This document shows, piece by piece, positions 1 to 8,949 of a stretch of 64,000 nt of DNA (position 1 is the first letter of the stretch; every line of letters begins with the position of its first letter). The stretch is from Candidatus Anaerostipes excrementavium. GTDB taxonomy: Bacteria > Bacillota > Clostridia > Lachnospirales > Lachnospiraceae. The stretch lies in the NCBI GenBank assembly GCA_019114985.1, contig DXEM01000032.1, positions 124,001 through 188,000 on the forward strand, read 5' to 3'. The position numbers and the translations under genes are program-made. The notes under the pieces were generated by a model that saw only the letters and a list, made by a program, of their open reading frames with translations, was not told the DNA's origin and did no database searches.

Positions 1-1285
1 TACTTCCGGCATAGAAAAGACAACGTACGTCAAAAAATAATGGCAAGACAAAAATACAGACTATGTATAAAATTTTCCGAAATAAAGATAACGGAAGCGC
101 AAAACGAATTTTCCCCATTGCAGTTAATTCATCCACCAAAGCATACTGTACCGCCACACCAATCAGGGCTAATGTATACATACGAATACTCCCGGCAGCC
201 ATCTGTATCAGCTGATCATCCTGCAAAAATAACCCGGCAAAAACTTTCGGCATCATTTGTATTCCTATCTGCAAAGCTCCTATGTAGATGCCACAAAGCA
301 CAAAGACTCCGATAAATGCCTGACAAATCTTTTTATAATGCCCGGCTCCGTAATGATAACTGAAAATTGTACCACACCCGGATGTAATTCCTTGGGCCGG
401 ACAAAATACAATCGTCATCAAACTTTGTACCACTGTTGCACATACAATCAGCTGATCACCGAGAACAGGACCTCCGTATTTTTGAAGCGCTACATTTAGG
501 AGAATGATGATCAGGTTATCCAGCAGTGTAATCAAAAAAGACATAGATCCAATGCTAATGATCTTTTTAGCTATATTAAATCGTAACTTATGATAAACAA
601 GACGAATCGGTACTTTCCGGCTACAAAGCTTCAGCAACACGAAAACAGCCATGCTGCATTGTGAAATAACCGTAGCAGCTGCGGCTCCGGCTACGCCTAA
701 GTCAAATCCATAAATCAATATCGGGTCCAGAATTGCGTTCATGACTGCGCTGATTATAACAGCAATCATCCCCTCTCTGGCAAATCCCTGTGCCAAAAGA
801 AATTGATTCAGACCAACTCCGCATAAAGATGCAATGGTACCGCAAATATAGATTGTAAAATATGTTTTTGCATACGGATACATCGCATCACTGCACCCTA
901 ACATATAAAGAACCGGTTTGCGGGCTCCCAGTAAGACAACAGTAACTACAAGAGAAATTCCAATCAAAAGCAAAAATGAATTTCCAATGATTTCTTCTGC
1001 CCGCTTCCTGTTTTTTTCTCCCAAACTGATGCTCATATAAGAAGCCCCGCCAATTCCGACCATATAAGCGAATGCAGTCACTGCAACCAGCATAGGCGCA
1101 CATATGCCGATACTCGCAAGGGCGATCTCCCCATTTTGAGGGATCTGACCTACAAAAATCCGATCCACAATGCTGTACAAAATATTAAAAAACTGTCCCA
1201 GCATCGCCGGAATTCCTAACTTTAAAACTAAACTTCGTATCGAATTGTTTTCTAATAAATCTTCCGTTGTATGAAACTCTGACAT
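1..1285 (-). CDS. MATE family multidrug efflux protein, C-terminus cut by window edge
   Basis: The reverse strand reads about 428 codons with no stop, starting MSEFHTTEDLLENNS at an ATG preceded by GAGAGGATAAAATC and running off position 1. The protein is very hydrophobic, with the N-terminal pattern of the MATE (NorM/DinF) family: a short cytoplasmic head, then IPAMLGQFFNILYSIVDRIF and GxxxxAxGIxxP-like helix signatures. Family members have 12 membrane helices and export cationic drugs or metabolites using Na+ or H+ gradients. The length seen nearly fills the usual 440-460 residues, so only the last helix or the tail should be missing. It stands 49 bases downstream of the next gene on the same strand. 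Substrate cannot be predicted from sequence. Confidence 0.85.
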   Translation of the reverse strand, partial: MSEFHTTEDLLENNSIRSLVLKLGIPAMLGQFFNILYSIVDRIFVGQIPQNGEIALASIGICAPMLVAVTAFAYMVGIGGASYMSISLGEKNRKRAEEIIGNSFLLLIGISLVVTVVLLGARKPVLYMLGCSDAMYPYAKTYFTIYICGTIASLCGVGLNQFLLAQGFAREGMIAVIISAVMNAILDPILIYGFDLGVAGAAAATVISQCSMAVFVLLKLCSRKVPIRLVYHKLRFNIAKKIISIGSMSFLITLLDNLIIILLNVALQKYGGPVLGDQLIVCATVVQSLMTIVFCPAQGITSGCGTIFSYHYGAGHYKKICQAFIGVFVLCGIYIGALQIGIQMMPKVFAGLFLQDDQLIQMAAGSIRMYTLALIGVAVQYALVDELTAMGKIRFALPLSLFRKILYIVCIFVLPLFFDVRCLFYAGS

Positions 1286-1334
1286 GATTTTATCCTCTCA
1301 TTACTTTACTATTTTCCTTTTTCAAATTTTCCCT

Positions 1335-3197
1335 TCATCCCATTTTCATCCTTACCTTTTTCCCTGAAAATCCAATGCCTAGTTTAATAATAACTTCCAT
1401 GCCTTCTTCTTTCATTTCCAAATCATATCTTTTGCTGTTTATCTGAACCAACGCTTCTTCTGCCAATACCTCAAGTCCTTTGCTGTCCAGTCCTTTCTTC
1501 CACTTTAATTCCATGATAATTCCCGGATATTTTTTCTCCCTTGGAATCAAGCTGATATCATATCTTCCATCTCCAGATTCTCTATTAGATTTTATCTTAT
1601 ACTGATTATCCACTAAAGCAATCAATCCAAGAACTAATCCATGATAAAAGCCTTCTGCTCCGGCATCGTAAAAACTAATAGATTTATTCATATACTCAGC
1701 AATCGCATTCTGTAATTTCTTCAGATCATTCGCATATAGACTTTCTGCTATTTTGTTCGCTGTACTTCTTGTAATTGCTCCAATTTGCAGCAAATGAGAT
1801 AATATTTCACTCTTATAGACAGATGCAATCTCTCGATTTGGAATGGATACCTCGCACAGGTAAGCACCATCCGCCTGCAGCTCTTTTTCCGGTATTTTCA
1901 AATACCCTGCTACTAACAGCAAACTATAAATATTAGAGGGATCTTCGGAAATGGATCTATAAACTACATTTTGGTCGATTCTTGCGATAACCCTTTCTCC
2001 TTGCAAAAGTGCATACAGTTTTTCTATAATATCCTCTGTAGCCTCCTTCAAAACATCTTCCAGAATCTCATTTTTTCCGGTATTGACCCAGTATGCCTGT
2101 GGAGTACATCCTTTTGAAATATAATTGATTACTGACCATGGATTGTATATTTCTTTATTTCCAAAGAGGTAGCCATCATACCAATCTCTTAACTCCGTTT
2201 CTTTATCTAAAACTTCATAATAACTCAGCATATCAAGTACTTCTGAATCGGTAAATCCAAAGAAACTATCATAATCTTCATCCAAAACAGAATTCACAGT
2301 TAAATTATTCAATCCGCTGAAAATACTCTCCTGGGCAATTCGGAAGATTCCGGTAAGGAATCCATAGGAAAGATTCTTATTGTCTTTAAAGGCTCCTGAG
2401 AAGAAATTTCTCATAAATACAATAATTTCGTCATAAAATCTTTTTGAATATCCCTCTTGAATCGGAGTATCATATTCGTCAATGATAATAATCGGAGCTT
2501 TCCCATAATGTTTCGTAAGCATTTTAGAAAGTCTTTGTAAAGAGGAAGAAAGTTCAACTTCGTTTGCCTGCCCTGATAAAATTCTTTTAAAATATTCCAA
2601 TTCATAAGTTTCCAGTTGATCACTTTTATATAGTTCCATATGTCTTCCAAACTCTTCCTGCAATAATTCACTGATTTTTGCAAATGTCAAAGACCAAGAA
2701 TTAAACTTTACGTCCTTAAAGGTTAAAAATATCACAGGATATTTCCCTTGATGCGCTCTGTACACATCATCGCATTTCCAGATGGCTTTATCCTTAAAGT
2801 ATTTACTCGTATCATCCTCTGAGATTTCAAAAAAAACTCGAAGCATATCCATATTTAAAGTCTTTCCGAAACGTCTTGGTCTGGTGAATAATGACACCAA
2901 TGGCTTCTGATCCAAAAATTCTTTGATCAGCAATGTTTTATCAACATAGTAATACTCCGACTGCGCACGCACATAATCAGAAATACCAATAGGAAGCGGT
3001 TTTTTTTCTTTTGATTCTGGTTTCTTAAGATATTTTCCAGATGAAATTCGACCATCTGCCGGTCTTTCTGCATTATCTGGGATCTGCCAGCTTTTTCCCT
3101 TTTTTACAGCACCGGGTATCTTCCCAGATTTACAAAATGTTGTCACAGTGCGTTCCGTAACATTCCACATTTTTGCCATTTCTTTACAAGTTTTCAT
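1335..3197 (-). CDS. HTH domain fused to AAA-ATPase-like and PD-(D/E)XK nuclease domains
   Basis: This 620-residue protein has three parts. Residues 1-48 form a MerR/excisionase-like helix-turn-helix with the signature AKMWNVTERTVTTFCKSG, then IPGAVKKGKSWQIP. Residues about 68-300 match the AAA-ATPase_like family (PF09820), with a Walker A-like RPRRFGKT near 106-113 and Walker B IIIIDEYD near 236-243. The C-terminus (about 540-600) matches the DUF1703/PDDEXK_9 nuclease-like domain, with an aspartate (RYDISL) and then IIMELKWKK. The ATPase plus nuclease pair is common in Clostridia and Bacteroidetes, often in many copies; its role is not established. The added DNA-binding head is notable because an almost identical head precedes the Fic protein at 21988-22878. 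Confidence 0.8.
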   Translation of the reverse strand: MKTCKEMAKMWNVTERTVTTFCKSGKIPGAVKKGKSWQIPDNAERPADGRISSGKYLKKPESKEKKPLPIGISDYVRAQSEYYYVDKTLLIKEFLDQKPLVSLFTRPRRFGKTLNMDMLRVFFEISEDDTSKYFKDKAIWKCDDVYRAHQGKYPVIFLTFKDVKFNSWSLTFAKISELLQEEFGRHMELYKSDQLETYELEYFKRILSGQANEVELSSSLQRLSKMLTKHYGKAPIIIIDEYDTPIQEGYSKRFYDEIIVFMRNFFSGAFKDNKNLSYGFLTGIFRIAQESIFSGLNNLTVNSVLDEDYDSFFGFTDSEVLDMLSYYEVLDKETELRDWYDGYLFGNKEIYNPWSVINYISKGCTPQAYWVNTGKNEILEDVLKEATEDIIEKLYALLQGERVIARIDQNVVYRSISEDPSNIYSLLLVAGYLKIPEKELQADGAYLCEVSIPNREIASVYKSEILSHLLQIGAITRSTANKIAESLYANDLKKLQNAIAEYMNKSISFYDAGAEGFYHGLVLGLIALVDNQYKIKSNRESGDGRYDISLIPREKKYPGIIMELKWKKGLDSKGLEVLAEEALVQINSKRYDLEMKEEGMEVIIKLGIGFSGKKVRMKMG

Positions 3198-3392
3198 CTA
3201 TATTCATCTCCGATCAATTATACAAAACTCTTATTTCCGCTAATTATAACTTAAATACAGAAAAATATCAATCATCATTGATTTTTTTCCGAAAATTGTT
3301 GTCAACGAATTCTAACATTAACTGTCATCTCTTGTTGGTTGTGTTCCCCGGCAGCAGCACAGTATAATAAAAGCATAGGAGGAATGAAAAAT

Positions 3393-3809
3393 ATGAATCA
3401 TAAGAAAATAAACATTCATGCAAACCTTAACTTCTTACGCAAAATAAATAAAATGACTCTGGAAGAGGTTGCAAATAAAATCAATGTATCAAGGCAAGCA
3501 GTCGCGAAATGGGAAAATGGAGACAGCATTCCAGATCTCATCAATTGTGCAGCATTAGCAGATTTATATGATGTCTCTGTCGACGATTTACTGCATTACG
3601 ATGGCGAAATCGAAGAAATCAGTATTGCTCCAAAAGGAAAACATTTATTTGGTACGACGGTCATCGGAGAACGAGGAGAAATTGTTATTCCCAAACAAGC
3701 TCGTGACTTATTCGGTCTAAAAGCCGGTGACACGTTGGTTGTACTTGGAGATGAAAATCCGGGAACCAAAGGAATTGCACTGCTTTGGATAACATATCCA
3801 TTCAACTAA
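3393..3809 (+). pseudogene. XRE-type HTH plus AbrB-like regulator, 3' end lost in a fusion
   Basis: The ATG at 3393 was chosen because AGGAGG lies at 3377-3382; longer upstream starts lack a site. Residues 8-62 are a clear XRE/Cro helix-turn-helix (LRKINKMTLEEVANKINVSR, then QAVAKWENGDSIPD). Residues about 83-130 are an AbrB/MazE swapped-hairpin domain (GERGEIVIPKQARDLFGLKAGD). Such two-domain repressors commonly control adjacent ABC exporters in Clostridia. Here the usual tail is missing: after GIALL the frame runs 7 residues into sequence from the start of an ABC ATPase gene and stops. This fits a deletion that joined the regulator to the transporter. The DNA-binding half is intact, so a functional protein remains possible. 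Confidence 0.75.
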
Positions 3810-4281
3810 GAGAAGGAGAAATATACGGACTAATTGGGAAAAACGGAGCCGGGAAAACAACACTCATGAGAATTCTAGCAGGTTTGAGTATTCCCACCTC
3901 CGGTCGTATCCTTTTATTTCATAACTTTTCGGTTTATCTGCTCATACAAGGAAAAAGGCAAAAGATTTTTCACTTGGAATGAAGCAGAGGCTTGGCATTG
4001 CAATTGCCCTATTAGGCAATCCCAAAGTGATCATTTTAGACGAACCAATCAATGGATTAGATCCCATTGGCGTTATCGAAATAAGAAATTTAGTCACAGA
4101 CCTTTGCAAAATGAAAAATATAACATTTCTGATTTCCAGTCACAATTTACCGGAATTATATCAAGTCGCTGCACACTATTTTTTTATTGATAACGGAAAA
4201 ATTGTCAAATCCATTGGTTTGGAAGAACTGGGAAATGAATCGCTAGAAGACTATTTTTTATCGCTTACGGGAGGTAAAAAA
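3785..4281 (+). pseudogene. ABC transporter ATP-binding protein, decayed (internal deletion and frameshift)
   Basis: Reading begins inside an ABC ATPase, [17 protein letters not shown] followed by the Walker A segment GKNGAGKTT, and stops after SGRILLFHN plus about 20 unrelated residues. A second frame resumes near 3960 with [20 protein letters not shown], which holds the signature motif, then Walker B VIILDEPINGLDP and the switch histidine in FLISSHN. About 50 residues containing the Q-loop are absent between the pieces, and the frame differs between them. The first 20 or so residues of the family are also gone at the regulator junction. Family knowledge says such ATPases power bacteriocin or drug exporters. 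The gene cannot make a working subunit. Confidence 0.8.
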
Positions 4282-4893
4282 ATGAATGATTTAATAAAAG
4301 CAGATATTTATAAAATGACAAAGTCTCCACTTATAAAAATAATATTTGTCCTCTCCATTTTAAGTGCCGGTCTCATGCTTTTATTTGCACATTCTATTTC
4401 AACAGGGGATATAGATATTCAAAATATCGGCATTCTGTCATTATTTGCTGACAGTCAGATTTTTACGTTGTTGGGTTGTATTATCATTGGCACGTTTTTG
4501 TGCAGCGACTTTGAGTATAAAATCATAGAAAATGCCGTTTCCAGCGGCCACAGCCGAGCTGCGGTGGTATTCAGTAAAATGATTTCTCTTGTTATCTTGA
4601 TCGTATTTCTGACTCTCCCTTATATTGCCGCAGCTATATTTTCAGGCAGTACAAGTTTGAAACTGAGCGTATATATGCCCACTGCATATTTGACATTTCT
4701 TGGACCAATTCTAGGATTAAATGACACAACGAAAAATGTAATGGAATATACACCATTTGGAGTAAACTACACACAATTAGCCTCAAACTTTGAACTTATC
4801 AATTTACTAAAACCTCTATCTATTGGGATTATTTTTCTTATCATTTTTACTTTTTTATCTGTACTGGCATTTCGAAAAAGTGAAATAACATAA
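4282..4893 (+). pseudogene. ABC-2 type permease, internally shortened, fused in frame to the ATPase remnant
   Basis: The ATG at 4282 follows GGAGG and opens MNDLIKADIYKMTKSP, a typical start for ABC-2 permeases of the lantibiotic-immunity type. About 204 residues follow, with hydrophobic segments near residues 18-36, 50-70, 88-115 and 170-195. The family normally has about 240-260 residues and six helices, and the text jumps abruptly at TFLGPILGLNDTTKN, suggesting a central deletion of one or two helices. No stop separates it from the ATPase remnant upstream, which is also abnormal. With the ATPase broken, I infer the whole exporter is dead, although the permease frame itself is open. Confidence 0.65.
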
Positions 4894-5119
4894 TCGATTG
4901 CATAGCTATTAGGATTTCTGAGTGTATGCAAATTAATTTGACATATATTTTTTCGGATTTTAGTACAAAATAATTTTGAAAATCATATAATAAATCAAAA
5001 GACATTTTTATATAAATACATATAGAATATTGCATTTGTAAATTTTATTTGTTATAATATCAGTGTTTATCATAGTAAATAGATTACACCACATCATTAC
5101 AACGATGGAGGGTTATATT

Positions 5120-5359
5120 ATGTACTTAAATCATACGACTCAAAAACTTTTAGAAGAATCAATAGGAAAAAGTATACGAGAATTATCACAAATGGATGTA
5201 GATGAAGAACGCGCTTATGTAATTTCAAAAATCGGTAAAGTCCCGATATTTTCAAACAAAACTGATTCACGAATGCGAGGACGTGGAAATCCTTTGATTG
5301 CTCGAAGAAGGATTTGTACTATGGATGATATCGATAAAAGAATTATGGAGTTAAAATAA
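5120..5359 (+). CDS. Small unknown protein, possible first gene of a disrupted two-gene module
   Basis: The ATG at 5120 has GGAGGG 8 bases upstream and begins MYLNHTTQKLLEESIGKS; upstream starts have no site. The product has 79 residues, is highly charged, and ends RRRICTMDDIDKRIMELK, with a basic stretch RMRGRGNP before it. I do not recognise a family. Its stop codon overlaps the next ATG (TAATG at 5357-5361), so the two were translationally coupled, as in many toxin-antitoxin pairs. That role is only a guess from size and arrangement. Confidence 0.5.
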   Translation: MYLNHTTQKLLEESIGKSIRELSQMDVDEERAYVISKIGKVPIFSNKTDSRMRGRGNPLIARRRICTMDDIDKRIMELK

Positions 5360-5439
5360 TGGAATCCGAAAAACCTTTAGAAATACATAGTTCAGTTTTG
5401 TCGGAATATACAGATTTTGTAGATGCGCCCTTCCTCTAA
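5359..5439 (+). pseudogene. 5' stub of a gene cut off by an IS3-type remnant
   Basis: The ATG overlaps the stop of the preceding gene by one base. About 22 codons (MESEKPLEIHSSVLSEYTDF) read before the sequence becomes the inside of an IS3-family orfA on the opposite strand near 5422, where a stop soon follows. The original gene is not identifiable from so short a piece. Coupling to the 79-residue gene says that the two acted together. Confidence 0.5.
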
Positions 5440-5560
5440 ATGGAGACATACGATCTTCTTTTTAAATTCTGGTGTGTAATTTTGTGGCATAATAATTCCT
5501 TCTTTCTGTGATGGATTGATTATATCTTATTAGCCACTATTGTTACAACTTTAATATAGC
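5422..5560 (-). mobile_element. IS3-family remnant, 5' end with start of orfA (left copy)
   Basis: On the minus strand an ATG at 5490 opens MPQNYTPEFKKKIVCLHLEE, the usual start of an IS3/IS150-group OrfA (helix-turn-helix half of the transposase), and breaks off after about 22 codons. The region upstream of that ATG (5491-5560) is also element sequence, since it is shared with a second copy near 8960-9030 (GTTGTAACA, AGTGGCTAATAAGATATAAT). All of orfB and the other end are missing. Confidence 0.75.
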
Positions 5561-5580
5561 ACTACAGTTTGGTGGATATC

Positions 5581-5721
5581 CTAAGCATCTATCTCAGAAA
5601 CAGAAACATTGAATTTGTTCTTTATTTTCCCAAGAATGCTTTTTACTACCATTCTCTTTTCCTTCAACGAGTGCAGCCATGGTGCGTAAAGTTTTATTTC
5701 GATTGCTAATATCTCCATCAT
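5581..5721 (-). pseudogene. DUF503 (YlxP-like) family gene fragment
   Basis: The frame starts MMEILAIEIKLYAPWLHSLK, continues EKRMVVKSILGKIKNKFNVS, and meets an amber stop after VSEIDA. Beyond that stop the same frame still reads DIHQTVVL, the conserved continuation of the DUF503 family, up to the edge of the IS remnant near 5560. Intact members have about 90-95 residues and usually sit near rbfA/infB or stand alone; function is unclear. The gene is inactivated twice, by the stop codon and by truncation. Confidence 0.7.
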
Positions 5722-5736
5722 ATCTTACCGATTACA

Positions 5737-5964
5737 TCAAAAGAACTTTCCATAGATTAGGGATTTTTCCTTTGTTATTTCTTCCCGCCAAGTCCAAGCC
5801 GGCCATTTGATTTCTTTATCTGAAAATCCATCATACCAGTAAATCGGTTCTACCATGTTCTCCAGTGAAAAACCTGCGATATGGTTTCTGAAAAAAGGAA
5901 GATAACCTACTTCATTTACGTAGTTTACGATATCTTCTTTGCTCTTTATATTCATCGTACGCAT
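5737..5964 (-). pseudogene. N-terminal fragment of an AlkZ-related/winged-helix family protein
   Basis: The ATG at 5964 follows GGAAGGAGAAGCC and gives 75 residues beginning MRTMNIKSKEDIVNYVNEVG and ending TKEKSLIYGKFF before a stop. The start resembles Firmicutes proteins annotated as AlkZ-related, which normally continue for 200 or more residues after YGKFF. The assignment is from memory of that conserved N-terminus (LPFF, W-W-x-G, W-R-E, YGKFF) and is moderate. The DUF503 stub begins 16 bases past the stop, so a deletion has probably removed the rest. Confidence 0.45.
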
Positions 5965-5985
5965 CACGGCTTCTCCTTCCTGGAA

Positions 5986-7020
5986 CTAAATCGTGATTGC
6001 CACTTTAATTACGCCATCTCTTTTATTTTCAAATAAGTCATATGCTTCTTTAATCTGAGAAAGCGAATAAGTATGCGTAATTAGTGGTGTTGTATCAATT
6101 TTTCCTGCTTCAATTAACGCTAATGTTTCTTCACAGTCGCAGCCATCTACACCGCCTGTCTTGAAAATCAGATTCTTTCCGTACATATCCGGAAGTGGTA
6201 AAATCTGTGGTTTTTCATATAAAGCGACAACCGTAACAATGGCATTTGGTCTTGCACATTTCCATGCAAGTTCAAAGGTACTGTCCGCACCTGCCACCTC
6301 AAGCACCACATCCGCTCCGCCATGTTCGCTCTTTGCAAGAACAACTTCCTGACAACATTCCGGCTTTACTGTAATTACATCTGGATAATGCTTCTTCACA
6401 AAAGTGATTCTATTTTCATCTGTCTCACATACAATAATCTTCTTTGGATTTTTAAGGAGCACTGAAATCAGCGTACAGATTCCAGTTGGGCCAGCACCAA
6501 TGATAAGAACAGTGTCCTCTTCCTTGATTTCAGATATCCTGGCTGCCCAATAACCAGTCGCTAACACGTCTCCTACTAACAGTGCCTGTTCATCTGATAC
6601 ACTATCCGGGATTTTATTAAGACCAGTATTTGCAAGCGGTACACGAACATATTCAGCCTGTCCGCCATCAATTCGACAACCTAATGCCCAGCCTCCATTT
6701 TGATCCGTGCAGTTATTCACGTAGCCATGTTTACAATAGAAGCACTCCCCACAAAATGTTTCCACATTTACTGTAACACGGTCGCCTTTCTTCACCGTTG
6801 TTACTGCACTTCCAACTTCTTCTACGATACCAACCATTTCATGACCGACTGTAATTCCAGGCACAGCACGTGGAACTGCTCCGTGTTTAATATGAATATC
6901 GCTAGAGCAAATACTTGCAAGTGTCACTTTCACGATAGCATCCGTTTGCTCCAACAGTTGTGGTTTTTCTTTGTCTAATAAAGCAAATTTATTCTGTTCA
7001 ATATATGTATAGGCTTTCAT
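5986..7020 (-). CDS. Zinc-dependent alcohol dehydrogenase (MDR family)
   Basis: The start at 7020 (MKAYTYIEQNKFALLD) is preceded by GGAGGG; longer starts lack a site. The 344 residues show the medium-chain dehydrogenase order: the GroES-like half with ASICSSDIHIKHG (catalytic zinc cysteine) and the GHEMVG motif, structural zinc cysteines in ETFCGECFYCKHGYVNNC, then the Rossmann half with LIIGAGPTG for NAD(P). It should oxidise a secondary alcohol or polyol or reduce the matching ketone; the closest style is the threonine/sorbitol/isopropanol-dehydrogenase branch. It is the only complete enzyme on the left side of the IS-bounded segment and ends 22 bases from the fragment downstream of it. Confidence 0.85.
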   Translation of the reverse strand: MKAYTYIEQNKFALLDKEKPQLLEQTDAIVKVTLASICSSDIHIKHGAVPRAVPGITVGHEMVGIVEEVGSAVTTVKKGDRVTVNVETFCGECFYCKHGYVNNCTDQNGGWALGCRIDGGQAEYVRVPLANTGLNKIPDSVSDEQALLVGDVLATGYWAARISEIKEEDTVLIIGAGPTGICTLISVLLKNPKKIIVCETDENRITFVKKHYPDVITVKPECCQEVVLAKSEHGGADVVLEVAGADSTFELAWKCARPNAIVTVVALYEKPQILPLPDMYGKNLIFKTGGVDGCDCEETLALIEAGKIDTTPLITHTYSLSQIKEAYDLFENKRDGVIKVAITI

Positions 7021-7089
7021 AGGTACCCTCCAAAAATCTCGATTCATTGAGACTATTTTACCACCGGATTTGTTCCACAGCAATTGGAC

Positions 7090-7308
7090 TTATAAAAATC
7101 GTTCCATTGCCATTCTAAATGCCTCATAATTCGCCGTTTCTCTCTCTGTATGGAACACTGCATATTCAATCGTATCAAAGCATTCTCGATATTTCTCCGT
7201 CATTTCAGCAAACACATCCGCTACCAGCTCCGGTGGATTGCAAAATGCTCCACACCCAAATGCACCTAAGATAAGTCCTTCTGCGTTGTTTGCTCTTCTA
7301 TCAAACAT
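7090..7308 (-). pseudogene. C-terminal fragment of a microbial-type PARG (TIGR02452/PF10021)
   Basis: The 72 residues contain LILGAFGCGAFCNPPELVAD, the hallmark ADP-ribose-binding loop of bacterial poly(ADP-ribose) glycohydrolase-like macrodomains. Intact members have about 260-290 residues with an upstream catalytic glutamate pair that is missing here. The fragment has its own ATG (MFDRRANNAEG) with AAGGA 6 bases upstream, so a short peptide could be made, but it could not be catalytic. It lies 14 bases after the ADP-ribosylglycohydrolase gene, a pairing that makes sense for ADP-ribose removal. Confidence 0.65.
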
Positions 7309-7322
7309 AAAATTCCTTCTTT

Positions 7323-8300
7323 CTATAACAGCTTCTCAATCAGCTCATCAATCCACTCTTTCTTTGGAAGGATGTTCATCCATTCCTGCGGAATCGCTTC
7401 TATTCCATAATATAAACCGGCTAAACCTCCGGCAACTGCAGCAACTGTGTCTGTATCTTCTCCCAGATTTACTGCTTTTAAGACACAATCCTTGTATGTA
7501 TCTGTATTCATGAAACACCAGATTGCTGCTTCCAAGGTATCTACCACATAACCACTGCTTTTGATTTCATTTTCATCCAACTGCTGAAATGCTGCCACAT
7601 CCCAAAGACGACCATATTTCTCCTTTTCATGTGCAACTTCTTCGTCGTCCATAGAATCAAAATATTTCTTGCATGCCAACATACTTTTTTCTACCAGATC
7701 AAATTTATCTCTATCTTGGCAGTAAAGCAACTCTGCAATCAACTTCGAATAAATGAGGCAGCCCATTTTGCTACGAGTATGAGCATGAGTTAATGCAGAC
7801 ACTTCATAAATAAAATCTGTACCATCTATTTCTTCTTTGGAAAGTTCATTTGCTTTCCACAATGCTGCCGGAAGAATTCGCATAAGAGAACCATTCCCAT
7901 TGTCCCAATCTGTTTTACCGCCACACTGTAGTGGATCCATTCCTTTTCCATAATTGATAATGGCTCTGCTGGTGGAAATACCACTGTCGAAGGTTTCGCC
8001 ATATGGTGTGTAATCTCCGTACATTAGCCAGTTACTGAACTTATCCATGAGAAGCGCGTAATCTGGTTCATTATCTTGCATTTCTCCCAGCCATTCCATA
8101 GCAGCAACGACCATGCTGGAATCATCCGACCAGGTACCAGCAGGCTGTTGATGCGTACCGTAACCCATCATGTCCGTTACCGGATGCGACTTCATTTCTA
8201 TACGGGATTTGAACTCTGCCGGAACGCCTAATGCGTCCCCGACAATTAGTCCAAATACTGCAGCTTTATATTTTTCTAAAATAGGAATTGCTTTATTCAC
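7323..8300 (-). CDS. ADP-ribosylglycohydrolase family protein (DraG/ARH-like)
   Basis: This 325-residue protein is full length for the family. The N-terminal AAVFGLIVGDALGVPAEFKS and GTWSDDSSM carry the first set of metal-binding residues (T-D-D), and the C-terminal NLGEDTDTVAAVAGGLAGLY carries the D-x-D-T set. DraG-type enzymes use two Mg2+ or Mn2+ ions to cleave ADP-ribose from arginine or other residues on proteins, and some members act on ADP-ribosylated small molecules. The neighbours are a PARG remnant downstream and a VWA gene 15 bases upstream, a grouping seen with signalling or stress modules. No partner ADP-ribosyltransferase is present in the window. Confidence 0.85.
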   Translation of the reverse strand: MNKAIPILEKYKAAVFGLIVGDALGVPAEFKSRIEMKSHPVTDMMGYGTHQQPAGTWSDDSSMVVAAMEWLGEMQDNEPDYALLMDKFSNWLMYGDYTPYGETFDSGISTSRAIINYGKGMDPLQCGGKTDWDNGNGSLMRILPAALWKANELSKEEIDGTDFIYEVSALTHAHTRSKMGCLIYSKLIAELLYCQDRDKFDLVEKSMLACKKYFDSMDDEEVAHEKEKYGRLWDVAAFQQLDENEIKSSGYVVDTLEAAIWCFMNTDTYKDCVLKAVNLGEDTDTVAAVAGGLAGLYYGIEAIPQEWMNILPKKEWIDELIEKLL

Positions 8301-8315
8301 ACATCCACCTTCTCA

Positions 8316-8945
8316 CTATTTTATATACCTCTTCTTGTAATCTGCTTCGATTTCATTTTTCCATTCACAGCTGAGTGCCAGATTCATCTCCTCAACTGCA
8401 CAGTTTCTCACACGACTGACTGCCTTGCTAAGTACTTTGTAGTTCATTGCAGTTCCAACACTGTCACATTCATAATTCACTGCTCGATCAGCTCCGATTC
8501 CGAAACGTCCAGCAACTTCAATGGCATCAATGTTAGCTCCTAAGAATAAGAATTCCCACCCAAATTTTTCCTTTTGACGCTCTACCATATGTTTCACTTT
8601 GTCATAGGTATATCTGCGCCTGGAATTTTCCATTCCATCTGTTGTGATGATAAAAAGTCTCTTCTCCGGTCTGTCTTCTTCTCTTGCATACTTGTGGACA
8701 TTTCCAATGTGATGGATGGCTCCGCCAACAGCATCAAGAAGTGCTGTGCAACCACGCACATAATATTCTTTTTCTGTGATTGGTTTCATCTTGTCCAAAT
8801 CCACTCGGTCATGGAACACTTCCCGTCTGTCATCAAATAGAACCGTGGAAACGATTACTTCTCCATCTTCTTTTTTCTGTTTTTCAAGCAGTGAATTGTA
8901 ACCGCCAATTGTATCTGCCTCTAAGCCACTCATAGGTAAACGCAA
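8316..8945 (-). pseudogene. VWA domain protein lacking its N-terminal MIDAS strand
   Basis: The frame of 209 residues begins MRLPMSGLEADTIGGYNS. The family normally reads LVFILDRSGSMSGLE, but everything before MSGLE is replaced by sequence next to an IS3 remnant. The D-x-S-x-S metal site is therefore lost. The rest is conserved: TALLDAVGG, RLFIITTDGMENSR, and the C-terminal WEFLFLGANIDAIEVAGRFG. VWA proteins of this type bind partners in metal-dependent fashion and often neighbour phosphatases, kinases and macrodomain proteins. I infer it is non-functional or impaired. It lies upstream of the ADP-ribosylglycohydrolase and on the same strand. Confidence 0.7.
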
Positions 8946-8949
8946 AATA

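Noticed and set aside
888-1103. 71-codon minus-strand frame
   Set aside because: It is out of frame with the MATE exporter that occupies this stretch on the same strand.
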